Source: an uncultured Bacteroidota bacterium
GTDB taxonomy: Bacteria; Bacteroidota; Bacteroidia; Flavobacteriales; Flavobacteriaceae
Direction: 5' to 3'
DNA length: 64,000 bases
Assembly (NCBI GenBank): GCA_902609035.1
Contig: CACLQG010000005.1
Span: forward strand, 1-64,000
Shown: positions 25,483-35,499 of the stretch, one piece after another
Layout: the number at the start of each line of letters is the position of its first letter
How positions within the stretch are numbered: the stretch's first letter is position 1
The notes under the pieces: generated by a model
Databases searched by the model: none
What the model was told of the DNA's origin: nothing
The model's input: the letters and a program-made list of their open reading frames with translations, nothing else
Translations under genes and position numbers: made by a program

Positions 25483-27942
25483 ATGTATAGAAAATGGTTA
25501 ATTAGCCTCATTTTCCTTTATTTTTTATCTTTCAACTTACAAAGTCAGATCACTGGAATTGTTGTAGATAAAGCCAATAACATACCAATAGAATACGCTA
25601 CGATCATTATTAAAGAAAGTGATGAAATTCTGGATGGTACGATTTCAAAACCCGATGGCAGCTTTATTTTTCCCAAAATAGAGAGTAAAATTATTACATT
25701 GGAAATTTCCTTTTTGGGTTATAAAACTCAAATAAAATCTAACATAGAAGTTGAAAATAATTCTCCTATAGACTTGGGTCGAGTAAGATTACAATCCGAA
25801 CAAGATTTACTGGAAGAAGTGGTAATTGAAACCAACATTGCTTCCGTACTTAACAAAATTGACCGAAAGGTATATTCTGCCAGTGAATTCTCAATTGCTC
25901 AGGGTGGAACAGGAATTGATGTAATCAAGAACCTTCCTTCAATATCATTCAATGGCATTGGAGAAATTAGGGTAAGAGGAACTACTGGTTTTGTCGTCTT
26001 ATTAAACAATAAACCTATTCAATCTGACGTACAAAGCTTATTGAGTCAAATCCCTGCTAACAGCATTAAAAATATCGAGATTATTACCGCCCCGTCCGCA
26101 CAATATGATGCCGAAGGAAAAGCAGGTATTTTAAATATTCTGACCCTCAAGAACTACGTTATAGGAGATTATCTTCTGTTAAATACTCTATTGGGCGCTC
26201 CCTCTGTAGAGGATTATTACAATGCTCAAGCGACCCAGCGATTTGGAGCAGATATTACCTACAACACGGTAGGAAAAAAATGGGATTTTTCATCGGGTTT
26301 GAGCTTTCAAAGGAATGATATCTCGGGAAGAAGAGAGGGCGATGTGTACATCATTACTGGGGATAAATACAACAGATTCCCATCTGATGGAGAGCGAAGC
26401 TTTGACGAAACGAATTTCTCAGGGCGATTAACGGCAGATTACCAGCTTTCAGATCAAGATATTTTTTCGCTCGGACTCTATGCAGGAAAAAGAACAAAAA
26501 AAAGAACAGCTGATATTCTCTACTATAACAATCATGAGATCATAGATGATGGGATTGAGTATCGATTTCAATATTACAATGAAAACCTTAGGGTGAGGAA
26601 AAGTGATTTTGTTTTGGGAAGTTTGGACTATGATCATCTTTTTGAAAATTCAGCCAAGCTTCATACCTCTGTACTTTACGAATACACCCTTTTAGGAGGA
26701 CCCACTACCAATAGAAATTTGGGGCACCCTGATAACTCTATTATTTATCAAGATGAGTACAACACCAATAACAACCCCCTATACGGATTACGGATAAATT
26801 TAGATTATAATTTCAAACCCCTAACTATCGGCAAACTAAAAATTGGGTACCAATTCAGAAATTTGGATCATACCGGGGATTTTATCTACGAAAGAAAAAA
26901 CAACACCACAAAGATTTTTGAGCTAGTTCCTGAGTTTTCGAGTGAGGTAAACCTAAAACGATCCATACATGCTGCCTATTTACAATGTAATGTCGGCTTT
27001 CAGGAATGGAGTTTTGCGGCGGGCTTGCGTTTGGAAAATATGAAAAGAGACTTGTCATTGAAGGATAAAACTGGACAGCTTGATGAAGATTATTCGTTAG
27101 ACTTTGCCAAACTTTTTCCCTCTGCCAGTGTCAATTACAAATGGAAAGATAATGTATCCTTTCAACTGGCATATAGCAAGAGAATTGAGCGCACTACTAC
27201 CTTCAAAATGAATCCTTTTCCAGAAAGAGAACATTCTGAAACTTTGGAACAAGGGGATCCCAATTTACATCCCGAACTAATCGACCAAGTAGAGTTAAGT
27301 GTAAATTATCAGAATAAAAAAGGCAACAATATCTTTTCTAGCCTCTACTACCGAAATGTCAATCATTTAATTAATAGGGTTAATACGGTCTATAATGATA
27401 CTATTTTAAATAGGATTTACTCCAATGTAGGCAATGCCAAGCTAATAGGAAGAGAATCTGGAGGTGAATACAAAATTGGTAAAAAATTAAAAATTATGGC
27501 TTCCTCAAACTTCTTCTATTTTATCATTAAAGGATCATTTGATGGTCGTCCTGTAAATACAAAAGATTATGTGTACGACCTAAATCTTAATGGTACCTAT
27601 CGTTTTTCTGAGACAGCTTTCATGCAACTTAATTTCAATTATATTTCTGAAAGGATAACAGCTCAAGGAAGGGATTCGGAGTTTTACTCTCCTAATTTGA
27701 CATTAACCAAACGTTTTTGGGATAATCAAATAACGGCCACACTGCAATGGAAAAATATCGATATGGGATTTATGAATACCAATGAGCAACGTATTACAAC
27801 GCGAATGAAAAATGAATTTTATACCACCACCAATTACGTCTATGAAGTTGATATGATTTTGGTCAGTTTGAGTTATAATTTCAACAACCAAAAAAACAGA
27901 ACCAAATTTATCGACAGTGAATTTGGAAAAAGGGAGTTCTAA
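25483..27942 (+). CDS. Outer-membrane beta-barrel protein with carboxypeptidase-regulatory domain
   Basis: 819 aa. Signal peptide (residues 1-21, ends LQSQ), CarboxypepD_reg-like domain (~22-100), TonB plug-like domain (~105-220 with VRGTTGFVVLLNNKPI) and a C-terminal OMP_b-brl_3 type barrel. Resembles TonB-dependent receptors but belongs to the group without a SusD partner, and no susD is nearby. Substrate unknown. Closely placed before a sulfatase gene in the opposite direction; a glycan or metal role would be guesswork. ATG start. Confidence 0.88.
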   Translation: MYRKWLISLIFLYFLSFNLQSQITGIVVDKANNIPIEYATIIIKESDEILDGTISKPDGSFIFPKIESKIITLEISFLGYKTQIKSNIEVENNSPIDLGRVRLQSEQDLLEEVVIETNIASVLNKIDRKVYSASEFSIAQGGTGIDVIKNLPSISFNGIGEIRVRGTTGFVVLLNNKPIQSDVQSLLSQIPANSIKNIEIITAPSAQYDAEGKAGILNILTLKNYVIGDYLLLNTLLGAPSVEDYYNAQATQRFGADITYNTVGKKWDFSSGLSFQRNDISGRREGDVYIITGDKYNRFPSDGERSFDETNFSGRLTADYQLSDQDIFSLGLYAGKRTKKRTADILYYNNHEIIDDGIEYRFQYYNENLRVRKSDFVLGSLDYDHLFENSAKLHTSVLYEYTLLGGPTTNRNLGHPDNSIIYQDEYNTNNNPLYGLRINLDYNFKPLTIGKLKIGYQFRNLDHTGDFIYERKNNTTKIFELVPEFSSEVNLKRSIHAAYLQCNVGFQEWSFAAGLRLENMKRDLSLKDKTGQLDEDYSLDFAKLFPSASVNYKWKDNVSFQLAYSKRIERTTTFKMNPFPEREHSETLEQGDPNLHPELIDQVELSVNYQNKKGNNIFSSLYYRNVNHLINRVNTVYNDTILNRIYSNVGNAKLIGRESGGEYKIGKKLKIMASSNFFYFIIKGSFDGRPVNTKDYVYDLNLNGTYRFSETAFMQLNFNYISERITAQGRDSEFYSPNLTLTKRFWDNQITATLQWKNIDMGFMNTNEQRITTRMKNEFYTTTNYVYEVDMILVSLSYNFNNQKNRTKFIDSEFGKREF

Positions 27943-28134
27943 AGTTTGTGTGAACCATTTCAAAAAGGGATGTCTTTTCTTTGTTGCAAAGAGAGAGGGT
28001 AAACCTATTCCCGTGTTAGACGAGATTTCCTTCCAAATCAGTAATATTTGATTTGCCCTCAATTACAATTTGACCTTTGGCTTTTCTTTAAATTATCGGT
28101 GTAAGTTCTTCATTTAAATCTCTTGTCATTTGAT

Positions 28135-29985
28135 TTAGAGGTTAAAGATTAAATAATTCATCCTTCTGTTGACCAAATCATTCTCTTTTTCATACCATTC
28201 AGTTGGAAAAATATCTTTTGATAAGTCAGGTTTGAAACTGGGGTTTAAACTTTTAATCAATGCCAAGGAATTGAGCATTAAGTTCGCCTCTGTAATAGAT
28301 TTAGCGCTTTGGAGTATTTCTTTGATGATTTTAGTCTGGTAGGGTTGTTTATTCAACATTAGGTATTCTAATGCACGAAACCTGACTAAATTCTCTTCAT
28401 CATTATTCAGAAGTTCTTGGATTTTAGGGAGAAAGCTTTTGGCCTCTCTCCCAAATGAGGAGCATGCTATCAACCCCCAATATCTAATCCAAGGATTTTC
28501 ATTTGCCAAGGCAAGCCTTATTTGTTGCTCAGCATCAGAAAAATTGTATAGGTTGAGATCAGCAACAGCAATTAATTCCTGAATTTCATATCGGTGATTT
28601 AGACCAAAATCTACGGGTTTTTTGAGCGCATTCTCTAATAAAAAAGGTTCGGGATAAAAACTCAAGTCTGGAAGCGAAACAAGCTTTTCTCGCAATTGAT
28701 CTCTCATTTGAGTTAAGATTTCTTGATGTTCAGCGCTTAAAGAAAGGTCATTTACCTCATGAGGATCTTGGTCTAAATCGTATAACGCTTCAGGCCTTCT
28801 GAATTCAAAAAATTGTCTTTGTTTTTCGTTGAGTTTTTCGGAAAAATACAAATCTCTCCAGTTCTTATATCCCAACATTTTGTAGCGATAAAAATTATAT
28901 AATCCATCAACGTTGAAGGGTTGATAATTTCTGATGTATTTGTAATTTCCTACCCTAAGAGTTCTGATCAAATCGTACTTTTCATCAAAACGATCGGCAT
29001 GGCCAAAGGCGGTGTTCTTATTTCGGATTTTTGAGAGTTCAGCAAATTTTCCAAGTATGGCGGTACCGTCCATACTCGAGGGTGCGGCAATTCCTACAAG
29101 AGAAAGTACGGTGGGTGCAAAATCCACAAATTCAACGAAAGTGTCTGATCTTGATCCTTTATTCTGATTGAATAAATGTTTCCACTTTTCGGGAATATAA
29201 ACCACTAAAGGAACTTGTAAGCCACTTTCATAGGCGTATCCTTTACTTCTAGGCAGTGCGCCTCCATGGTCAGCGAAATAAAAAATAATTGTCTCTTCAA
29301 TCAATCCCTCTTCTTCTAGATCAGTTAAAAATTCTCCCATTAACTTGTCTGTCAGGGTATGTTGATTTTGGAAATGGTGATAGGAATATCTGAATGTTTT
29401 GGTATTAGGATGGTAAGGGAATACTTTGATATTTTCTAAGTCTTCATTTGGGGTTTGATCAATCGCCTTTTGATCGAAATGCAAACTCCCTTCATGGGAT
29501 AGATTATGGCTTTGTACATGAAAAAAGGGCTGACCGTTCTTCCTATTTTTATAAGTAGCTTCTCTTGAAGATTCGTCCCATATCCCTTCAGGCAGAATAA
29601 AGTTATAATCTTGTTTATGGTTATTAGAGGTATAGTATCCCGCTTGCTTAAGGTAATAAGGAAAAGGCTGCACATCCTCTGGAAGGTTAGTAAATTTCAT
29701 CCTACGATGGAACTGTGTAAATATTCTTGGAGCATAGCACCCAGTAATGAGTGTACTTCGAGCCACAGAGCAAACGGGAGCATTAGAAAAGGCATTGTTA
29801 TATACGATACCTTGTTTGGCTAATTTTTCAATATTAGGCATAGAAGCCCCTCCTTCATAATATAATTGCATATGTTGCGGGGAAGTATCCTCTGTAATCA
29901 ACCATACAATATTGGGTCCCGCCTCCTGTATTGGTTTACACGCTGAATGGAGCATTATTAATCCAACAACAATTATTTTTTTCAT
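28135..29985 (-). CDS. Sulfatase lipoprotein with C-terminal HEAT-like region
   Basis: 616 aa. Lipoprotein signal with HSAC at residues 13-16, then an alkaline-phosphatase-type S1 sulfatase domain. The formylglycine site reads CSVARSTLITG with C72; the third motif position is Val rather than the canonical Pro/Ala. The metal-site DHGG segment is in FYFADHGGAL. The last ~150 residues are helical repeats like HEAT, as in N-sulfoglucosamine-sulfohydrolase-like enzymes. Likely acts in the periplasm or on the surface on sulfated glycans. ATG start; 3 bp after the stop of the NIPSNAP-like gene, probably one operon. Confidence 0.9.
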   Translation of the reverse strand: MKKIIVVGLIMLHSACKPIQEAGPNIVWLITEDTSPQHMQLYYEGGASMPNIEKLAKQGIVYNNAFSNAPVCSVARSTLITGCYAPRIFTQFHRRMKFTNLPEDVQPFPYYLKQAGYYTSNNHKQDYNFILPEGIWDESSREATYKNRKNGQPFFHVQSHNLSHEGSLHFDQKAIDQTPNEDLENIKVFPYHPNTKTFRYSYHHFQNQHTLTDKLMGEFLTDLEEEGLIEETIIFYFADHGGALPRSKGYAYESGLQVPLVVYIPEKWKHLFNQNKGSRSDTFVEFVDFAPTVLSLVGIAAPSSMDGTAILGKFAELSKIRNKNTAFGHADRFDEKYDLIRTLRVGNYKYIRNYQPFNVDGLYNFYRYKMLGYKNWRDLYFSEKLNEKQRQFFEFRRPEALYDLDQDPHEVNDLSLSAEHQEILTQMRDQLREKLVSLPDLSFYPEPFLLENALKKPVDFGLNHRYEIQELIAVADLNLYNFSDAEQQIRLALANENPWIRYWGLIACSSFGREAKSFLPKIQELLNNDEENLVRFRALEYLMLNKQPYQTKIIKEILQSAKSITEANLMLNSLALIKSLNPSFKPDLSKDIFPTEWYEKENDLVNRRMNYLIFNL

Positions 29986-29988
29986 AAA

Positions 29989-30726
29989 TTAAAGCTGAGA
30001 GTAGGGCATTTCGGTAAGATAGGTGCGTGTTATAGATGAGCAGCAATTGTCTTTATATTTTGGATCACCTTTTAACTTATTCCAAGTAGGATGATTTACA
30101 AACTGACCCCAATTTTCATTTCGCTCCTGTAAACTTTCAAAAGAAAGCATATAAGTCAAACAAGGCATTCTGTCTCCTGCAATTTTATCCCCAAAAAAGA
30201 CAGCCCCAAAATCCAATTCATCAAAAAGTTGGAGCTCTCCTTCATTGAACATTTTAACTTTTCTCATGTAAGCATCCTCCGAATGACTTTCATAAGTACG
30301 CAATTCAAAAAATCTATTCTTATTATCTGGTTGGATCATCGATGGCATTCCTTCGAAAGCAATATACAAAGAGGTTTGATAACGATTGAATAAGGGCTTA
30401 CTCAATGGGTTAAGAGCAGCAGATACTTTTTGCAGTTTTTCGTCACTTGCGATTACGGATCGGGTTTTTTCATAGTTTAACATATTTGAATAAGGAATAA
30501 ATACATAAATTTTTCTAGGTAGATCCTCTGAGACCTCTTGAAAAACTCCAATATTTTTGATACCATTTTGGTTTAATACAGGTATGAAATGGTCCTTTAA
30601 ATAAGAATTGAAATCATTGAAATTTGAGGACTGAAAAAGTTCATAAGTTCTAATTTCATAGATTTCTTTTTGAGCGAAAAGGTTAAAACAAGTAACCAAT
30701 GTAAATAAAAGTATAGTCTTCTTCAT
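29989..30726 (-). CDS. NIPSNAP-family protein, exported
   Basis: 245 aa: Sec signal (ends LFAQ), then two dimeric alpha/beta-barrel halves: IYEIRTYELFQ near residue 22 and FFELRTYESHSE near residue 138, the typical NIPSNAP repeats. Function of the family in bacteria is unknown; secreted members are often found beside sulfatases and glycosidases in marine Bacteroidota. Located 3 bp upstream of the sulfatase. Confidence 0.85.
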   Translation of the reverse strand: MKKTILLFTLVTCFNLFAQKEIYEIRTYELFQSSNFNDFNSYLKDHFIPVLNQNGIKNIGVFQEVSEDLPRKIYVFIPYSNMLNYEKTRSVIASDEKLQKVSAALNPLSKPLFNRYQTSLYIAFEGMPSMIQPDNKNRFFELRTYESHSEDAYMRKVKMFNEGELQLFDELDFGAVFFGDKIAGDRMPCLTYMLSFESLQERNENWGQFVNHPTWNKLKGDPKYKDNCCSSITRTYLTEMPYSQL

Positions 30727-30870
30727 GTCTAGTTCTTTTAGTTAGTAAATATAATTTTTTTTAGGAAAGATCGCTAGAGGCATAAATTAGAAGGTTTTCA
30801 ACAAAACAAAAAAAGTTGATTTTTACCCATAAATTAGGAAAAATGTATAGAAAAGATGGTTCTTTAATTT

Positions 30871-31110
30871 TTACTCTGATTGTAAATCTATCTCATCTGC
30901 CAGTTTAAAATCCAACTCAGTGATTGCATTTTGGTCATGTGTCCAAAGCTCTATTTTAACAGTATTGTATGTGTTTACTATTTTGGGGTGATGATTTAAA
31001 GATTCTGCTTTTTCACCCACCTTATTAATAAAACTTAATGCTTCTTTAAAATCTTTGAATTGAAATGTTTTTACTAATTTACCTTTCTTTTGTATCCATT
31101 TGTTTTCCAT
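30871..31110 (-). CDS. phhB: 4a-hydroxytetrahydrobiopterin dehydratase
   Basis: 79 aa from ATG 31110 (an upstream TTG would add six residues). The PCD signature is clear: LNHHPKIVNTYNTVKIELWT, followed by D and the C-terminal LDFKLADEID. Regenerates tetrahydrobiopterin with phenylalanine hydroxylase, or acts on molybdopterin-like pterins; no partner gene is in the window. Its start is 38 bp from the divergent sulfatase start. Confidence 0.9.
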   Translation of the reverse strand: MENKWIQKKGKLVKTFQFKDFKEALSFINKVGEKAESLNHHPKIVNTYNTVKIELWTHDQNAITELDFKLADEIDLQSE

Positions 31111-31148
31111 CACTAAGATTTTATACAAATAAATTTAATCAAAACACA

Positions 31149-32717
31149 TTGAAAAAGCCTGACTACTTCCTATTTATATTTTTTTTCATTCTTACAATTT
31201 TTTCATGCAGTGAAGATCCAATATCACCCCACCCCAATATAATTTATATTTTGGCTGACGATTTGGGTTATGGAGATTTGGGAGTCTATAATGAAGAAGG
31301 GAAAATTAAAACCCCTCACTTGGATCAAATTGCAAATGAGGGGATGGTTTTTATGGATGCCCATACTTCCTCTTCGGTTTGTACCCCTACAAGGTATGGT
31401 ATTCTCACGGGAAGGTACAACTGGCGCAGTCCCATAAAAAAAGGTGTTTTGACCGGGACCTCAAATGGATTAATCCCCCAAAAAAGAACAACAGTGGGCT
31501 CCTTCTTGAAATTTAAGGGTTACCATACTGCGTTTATTGGAAAGTGGCATTTGGGTTGGAATTGGGCTCTAAGAGACAGTTCCTTTGTAAAGACTCCCAT
31601 TAAGGATAGTGAGATTTTTGATAAGATTGATTTTTCAAAAAATATCACCAACAGCCCTAACGACAACGGATTTGATTATGCTTATGGTCATTGTGGCTCA
31701 CTCGATATGCCACCTTATGTATATGTAGAAAACGAAAAAATTACCGCTCTCGTTAAAAAAATCACAGGCAAAAAAGAAAATTATCACTTTTGGAGGGAAG
31801 GACCAACAGCCGATGATTTTGAACATGAAAGGGTAACACCTCATTTGTTTGACAAAGCTGAAGCCTATATCAGTAAAATGAGTGAAAAAGAAAAGCCCTT
31901 TTTTCTTTACTTGCCTCTACCCTCTCCGCACACTCCAATTTTACCCACCGAAGAATGGAGGGGAAAAAGTGGATTGAACCCCTATGCTGATTTTGTAATG
32001 CAGATTGATGATAGAATGGGTAGGCTAAATCGTTTGCTGAATAAACTGAATATTACAGAAAATACAATCGTGATCTTTACCAGTGACAATGGTTGCTCTC
32101 CTCAAGCAAATTTTAATGTATTGAAGGCAAAAGGTCACAATCCCAGTGGTATCTATAGAGGTCACAAAGCAGACATCTTTGAAGGGGGGCATCGGGTTCC
32201 TTTTATAATAAAATGGCCAAAAAAAATTAGTGCAGGCTCAATTAGCCACAAAACCATCTGTTCAACAGATTTACTGGCTACTTGTGCAGATATATTGGGG
32301 GTCAAACTGACACATCAAGAGGGTGAGGATAGTTTTTCTATGATACCTACTTTTTCTAAGAAAACAGAAAATAATTACCAAAGGACATTTACCATACACC
32401 ATTCCATTAATGGAAGCTTTGCCATAAGAAAGGGAGATTATAAATTTATTTTTTGTGCCGACTCAGGCGGTTGGAGCTATCCAAGGCCAAATAAAAAAGA
32501 AGCCAATAACTTGCCAAAATTTCAACTTTATAACCTTAAAGATGATCCAGGAGAGCTCAAGAACCTTTATGGTCAGCAACCCGAAATTGAAAACGAGCTC
32601 ATTTCATTGTTCAAAAAGGCTATAAATAATGGAAGAACTAACCCTGGTCCCCTTCAAGAGAATTTTAATACTCATTTCTCCACTGAAAGATGGGAACCCC
32701 TTGCTATTTTCAACTGA
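31149..32717 (+). CDS. Arylsulfatase lipoprotein
   Basis: S1-family sulfatase, 522 aa. The start is the TTG at 31149, which gives a clean lipoprotein signal (KKPDYF..., IFSC at 17-20); a longer frame from 31065 would overlap phhB. Metal-binding IYILADDLGYGDLG (~32-45), formylglycine motif CTPTR with C78, GKWHLGWNW, FTSDNGCSPQ and GGHRVPFIIKWP all present. Hydrolyses sulfate esters, likely from algal polysaccharide, outside the cytoplasm. Needs a formylglycine-generating enzyme, not seen here. Confidence 0.93.
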   Translation: MKKPDYFLFIFFFILTIFSCSEDPISPHPNIIYILADDLGYGDLGVYNEEGKIKTPHLDQIANEGMVFMDAHTSSSVCTPTRYGILTGRYNWRSPIKKGVLTGTSNGLIPQKRTTVGSFLKFKGYHTAFIGKWHLGWNWALRDSSFVKTPIKDSEIFDKIDFSKNITNSPNDNGFDYAYGHCGSLDMPPYVYVENEKITALVKKITGKKENYHFWREGPTADDFEHERVTPHLFDKAEAYISKMSEKEKPFFLYLPLPSPHTPILPTEEWRGKSGLNPYADFVMQIDDRMGRLNRLLNKLNITENTIVIFTSDNGCSPQANFNVLKAKGHNPSGIYRGHKADIFEGGHRVPFIIKWPKKISAGSISHKTICSTDLLATCADILGVKLTHQEGEDSFSMIPTFSKKTENNYQRTFTIHHSINGSFAIRKGDYKFIFCADSGGWSYPRPNKKEANNLPKFQLYNLKDDPGELKNLYGQQPEIENELISLFKKAINNGRTNPGPLQENFNTHFSTERWEPLAIFN

Positions 32718-32853
32718 TGATAATTTTCTAATGTCTAGTCCAGTAATTCAATTTCAAGTTAATGGATCTAGATCTGGAACTAAAAATGGAAACAAAATTA
32801 TACTTGTTAAAGCAAATATAACTGAATATTTAACTAATTTTACACTATAATAC

Positions 32854-34068
32854 ATGATGAAACACCTATATATTGTTTTTATAATATTTGGATACGTTTC
32901 AGTCTACGCAAAAACTCCAAAAATAAAAGTCTTTTTGAGCTGTAATTGCGACTACCAGTATATAATACAAAACACTCAACTATTTGACTATGTTAGAGAC
33001 AGAACTTTATCTGACATCGAAGTTTTTATTTTCGATATTAGAAATGCCAGTGGTGGAATAAGATACTCCATCGAATTTAAGGGAAAAAATGAGTTTAATG
33101 GCAAAGAGAATAAAATTAGTACAGATATTTCACAAAACCTTACTCTAAAAGAGTCTAGAGATGCCCTTTTAAAAACTTTCAAATTAGGGATGGTGTTCTT
33201 TTTACAAAACACTCCTTTTCAAGAAAAAATGGAGGTCACTTTTGATAATTATAAAGACCCTTCGATTGAACCACTTTCAGATCAATGGAAAAATTGGATT
33301 TTTGAGGTTTCCGGTTCTTTCAATTTTCAGGACGAAAAAAGTATCAACGAAAAACAATATAATTTAGCATTTGAGATAGATCGCGTAACAGAGAAATGGC
33401 GGGTCCGCTCCGATATAGGTTTTTGGAGATCAGTAAAATTTTTTAAAGGAGAAGAAGAGAATTACAGCAGTGAGAGAGAAAGAAGCTATTTAACAGGAAG
33501 TATAGTGAGAAGTATCTCTAATCATTTTTCCACAGGTATTTTTGGATCATTTGAAACGGACACTTACACAAACTATAAATCATTTTATAATTTTTCTCCC
33601 GCTCTGGAATACAATTTAATTCCTTACAAGGAGGTGTTGACAAGAGAGGTAACATTCGCGTATAAAATTGGTTACAATTTGTATGAATATTTCGAAGAGA
33701 CTCTTTATGGTTTTAATAAACAAAATTTGTTCAACCAATCACTAACTCTAAATGTTCGGTTTAGAGAAAAATGGGGGAATATTTATTCTTACTTGGTTGC
33801 TTCTCAATTTATAGATCAACCCGACCTAAGGAGATTGACACTTAACAATAATTTGAATCTTAGAGTGTTCCGCGGTCTTTCGGTCAGACTCTCAGGTAGC
33901 TTCCAATTGATTCGAGACCAAATCAATCTACCCAAGGGAGAAACATCCATTGAGGATTTATTGCTTAGACAAAGGCAAATCTCTACTGATTATCAAAACA
34001 GAATATTATTAGGATTGAGTTATACTTTTGGTTCGATTTTCAACAATATTGTAAATACCCGATTGTAA
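32854..34068 (+). CDS. Conserved Bacteroidota outer-membrane-like protein, unknown function
   Basis: 404 aa with a Sec signal (ends YVSVYA). An N-terminal soluble domain (~22-145) has VFLSCNCDYQYI and SGGIRYSIEF; the rest (~150-404) is a run of amphipathic strands with aromatic girdles ending TFGSIFNNI, like an outer-membrane barrel. I recall unnamed Bacteroidota homologues with the same two-part plan but no known function. ATG start; follows the sulfatase after 136 bp. Confidence 0.7.
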   Translation: MMKHLYIVFIIFGYVSVYAKTPKIKVFLSCNCDYQYIIQNTQLFDYVRDRTLSDIEVFIFDIRNASGGIRYSIEFKGKNEFNGKENKISTDISQNLTLKESRDALLKTFKLGMVFFLQNTPFQEKMEVTFDNYKDPSIEPLSDQWKNWIFEVSGSFNFQDEKSINEKQYNLAFEIDRVTEKWRVRSDIGFWRSVKFFKGEEENYSSERERSYLTGSIVRSISNHFSTGIFGSFETDTYTNYKSFYNFSPALEYNLIPYKEVLTREVTFAYKIGYNLYEYFEETLYGFNKQNLFNQSLTLNVRFREKWGNIYSYLVASQFIDQPDLRRLTLNNNLNLRVFRGLSVRLSGSFQLIRDQINLPKGETSIEDLLLRQRQISTDYQNRILLGLSYTFGSIFNNIVNTRL

Positions 34069-34585
34069 TTAACTACACAATGTTTCACAGTAATGGATCT
34101 AATCATTTTTGATGTTCATCTTAGCTGTCAATTCTACCAAATAGTCTGAGCCAATTAATTTCTGCCTGCAATCCAAAACAGATCTTAAACCATTACCATG
34201 TATGTTAGGCGGTCAATTTTTCAAACAGTAATTCTATATTCATCACAAACCTCAACTCAGGCCTTGTAAATTACAAATTCTGATTTCCATTCGTTGTAAT
34301 TGTTAAAATAAGCTTTGATTGCTAAATCATTTTACAAGGTTTTAGTTTATTAATCTATTAAACAAATAAATGTAAATCCTGAAGCAGGATCAAAATTTCT
34401 TTTACTAATTATATTTTTCCTTAAATAATCAATTTATTTAAAGAATTATCTAATTATCTTATCATAAGAAAACCTCAAAAACATGCGCATAACAAACCTT
34501 TCATAATTTTAAATCAATTTGAAGTTTTTTGATTTTAAGACTAATTAGTATTTTGTTGTTGTTATCGTAAACCAAATGAATAATT
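34069..34585. other. AT-rich gene-free stretch
   Basis: No supported gene. On the minus strand there are short stopless, coding-like fragments (e.g. GNGLRSVLDC about 34105-34205) broken by stops, consistent with decayed sequence but too short to identify. Confidence 0.4.
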
Positions 34586-34927
34586 ATGAATAAACTTTTA
34601 ATCATTTTTGCAGTTTTAATATATACAAATATTTATCCCCAAATAGGCACTCATACTTCAAGAGAAATTGATAGCTTAATAATTACTGAGGGAGGTCCAC
34701 TATCCTTAATGTCGATTAAATCTGAGGAAAGACAAAAAGAATGGCAGACGTTAAATAGAAATTTTTTCTCCTCTGAAATAGCTAGATATAAATTGTTTAG
34801 AACAAAATTAATAGTTGGAAAAGAGGATGGTAAAAAAGTTTATATTTTTAGTCACACTCATTGTTGGAAAAAACCACTTGGATGTATATATATTACAACG
34901 GATAATAAATTTACAATTAAAGAATAA
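34586..34927 (+). CDS. Small secreted hypothetical protein
   Basis: 113 aa. Signal peptide MNKLLIIFAVLIYTNIYPQ fits a Sec signal, then a short charged helical part and two cysteines near the end (SHTHCWKKPLGC). No family recognised. ATG start; long AT-rich flanks; a single gene. Plausible because of the signal peptide and normal codon use. Confidence 0.5.
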   Translation: MNKLLIIFAVLIYTNIYPQIGTHTSREIDSLIITEGGPLSLMSIKSEERQKEWQTLNRNFFSSEIARYKLFRTKLIVGKEDGKKVYIFSHTHCWKKPLGCIYITTDNKFTIKE

Positions 34928-35499
34928 TTCTAAAACCACCCCTATACCAAAACCCTTCGTTGTCCCGAACTTCTTAAAAATTTTTTTAGTTTTTAAAATT
35001 ATAGGTATCTAGAGGAATTGGTATTTTGTATATCAAATTAATTTTGTTTGATATTAAAAAACCTTCCAATTAAGAGTTCAAAATCATTCTAATTAATTAT
35101 TTACTTTAAAGTTTTACTATTCATTTAGTAACTCTTTTTCAAAAGTTATTATCAGTATGGTTGCTTCTCATTTTTTTCTTTGTGAAGTAAAGTTTTGTAG
35201 GTTAAAAGATATTTGTTGGTTAGATATAAAACTTAGATTATTGTTGATTAATTTTAAAGGTTTTTCAATAAGATATAGAAATAGCAACTAACCTAACAGC
35301 AATATTTTAATTAAGTTCCATTATGTTAAGAACTAAAATCTTTTTCTCCTTCCAAGCTTAGGGTTTTTTATTTCATATCATTCATTTCCCCATCAGTAAT
35401 TTATGCCACTTTTAATCAATTTTATATTACGAGTAAATTTCTTTAAGGGTTAGAAGTTTCACCACTAACTAAGGGGAAAATGCCGATGATATAAAAAAA
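34928..35499. other. AT-rich gene-free stretch
   Basis: No supported gene. It holds a dyad at 35030-35054 (see separate entry). A 22-codon minus-strand stretch near 34940-35000 looks coding-like but has no context. Confidence 0.4.
35030..35054. repeat. Inverted repeat ATATCAAA/TTTGATAT
   Basis: Perfect 8-bp arms with a 9-nt spacer in intergenic DNA. The half-site TTTGATAT also occurs next to the -7 box in the two duplicated leaders at 36.8 and 38.3 kb, so a common DNA-binding protein is possible. Confidence 0.35.

Noticed and set aside
32629..32850. 73-codon plus-strand frame across the end of the 31-kb sulfatase
   Set aside because: Most overlaps the sulfatase in another phase; the rest has no domain or RBS. 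Shadow frame.
34105..34205. Minus-strand 34-codon fragment GNGLRSVLDC
   Set aside because: No start, in-frame stop just before it, no recognisable family; noted only as possible decay.
34940..35000. Minus-strand stopless stretch resembling IFKKFGTTKGFGIG of a histidine-kinase ATP lid
   Set aside because: Only ~22 codons, no supporting N, G1 or H box around it; likely chance.
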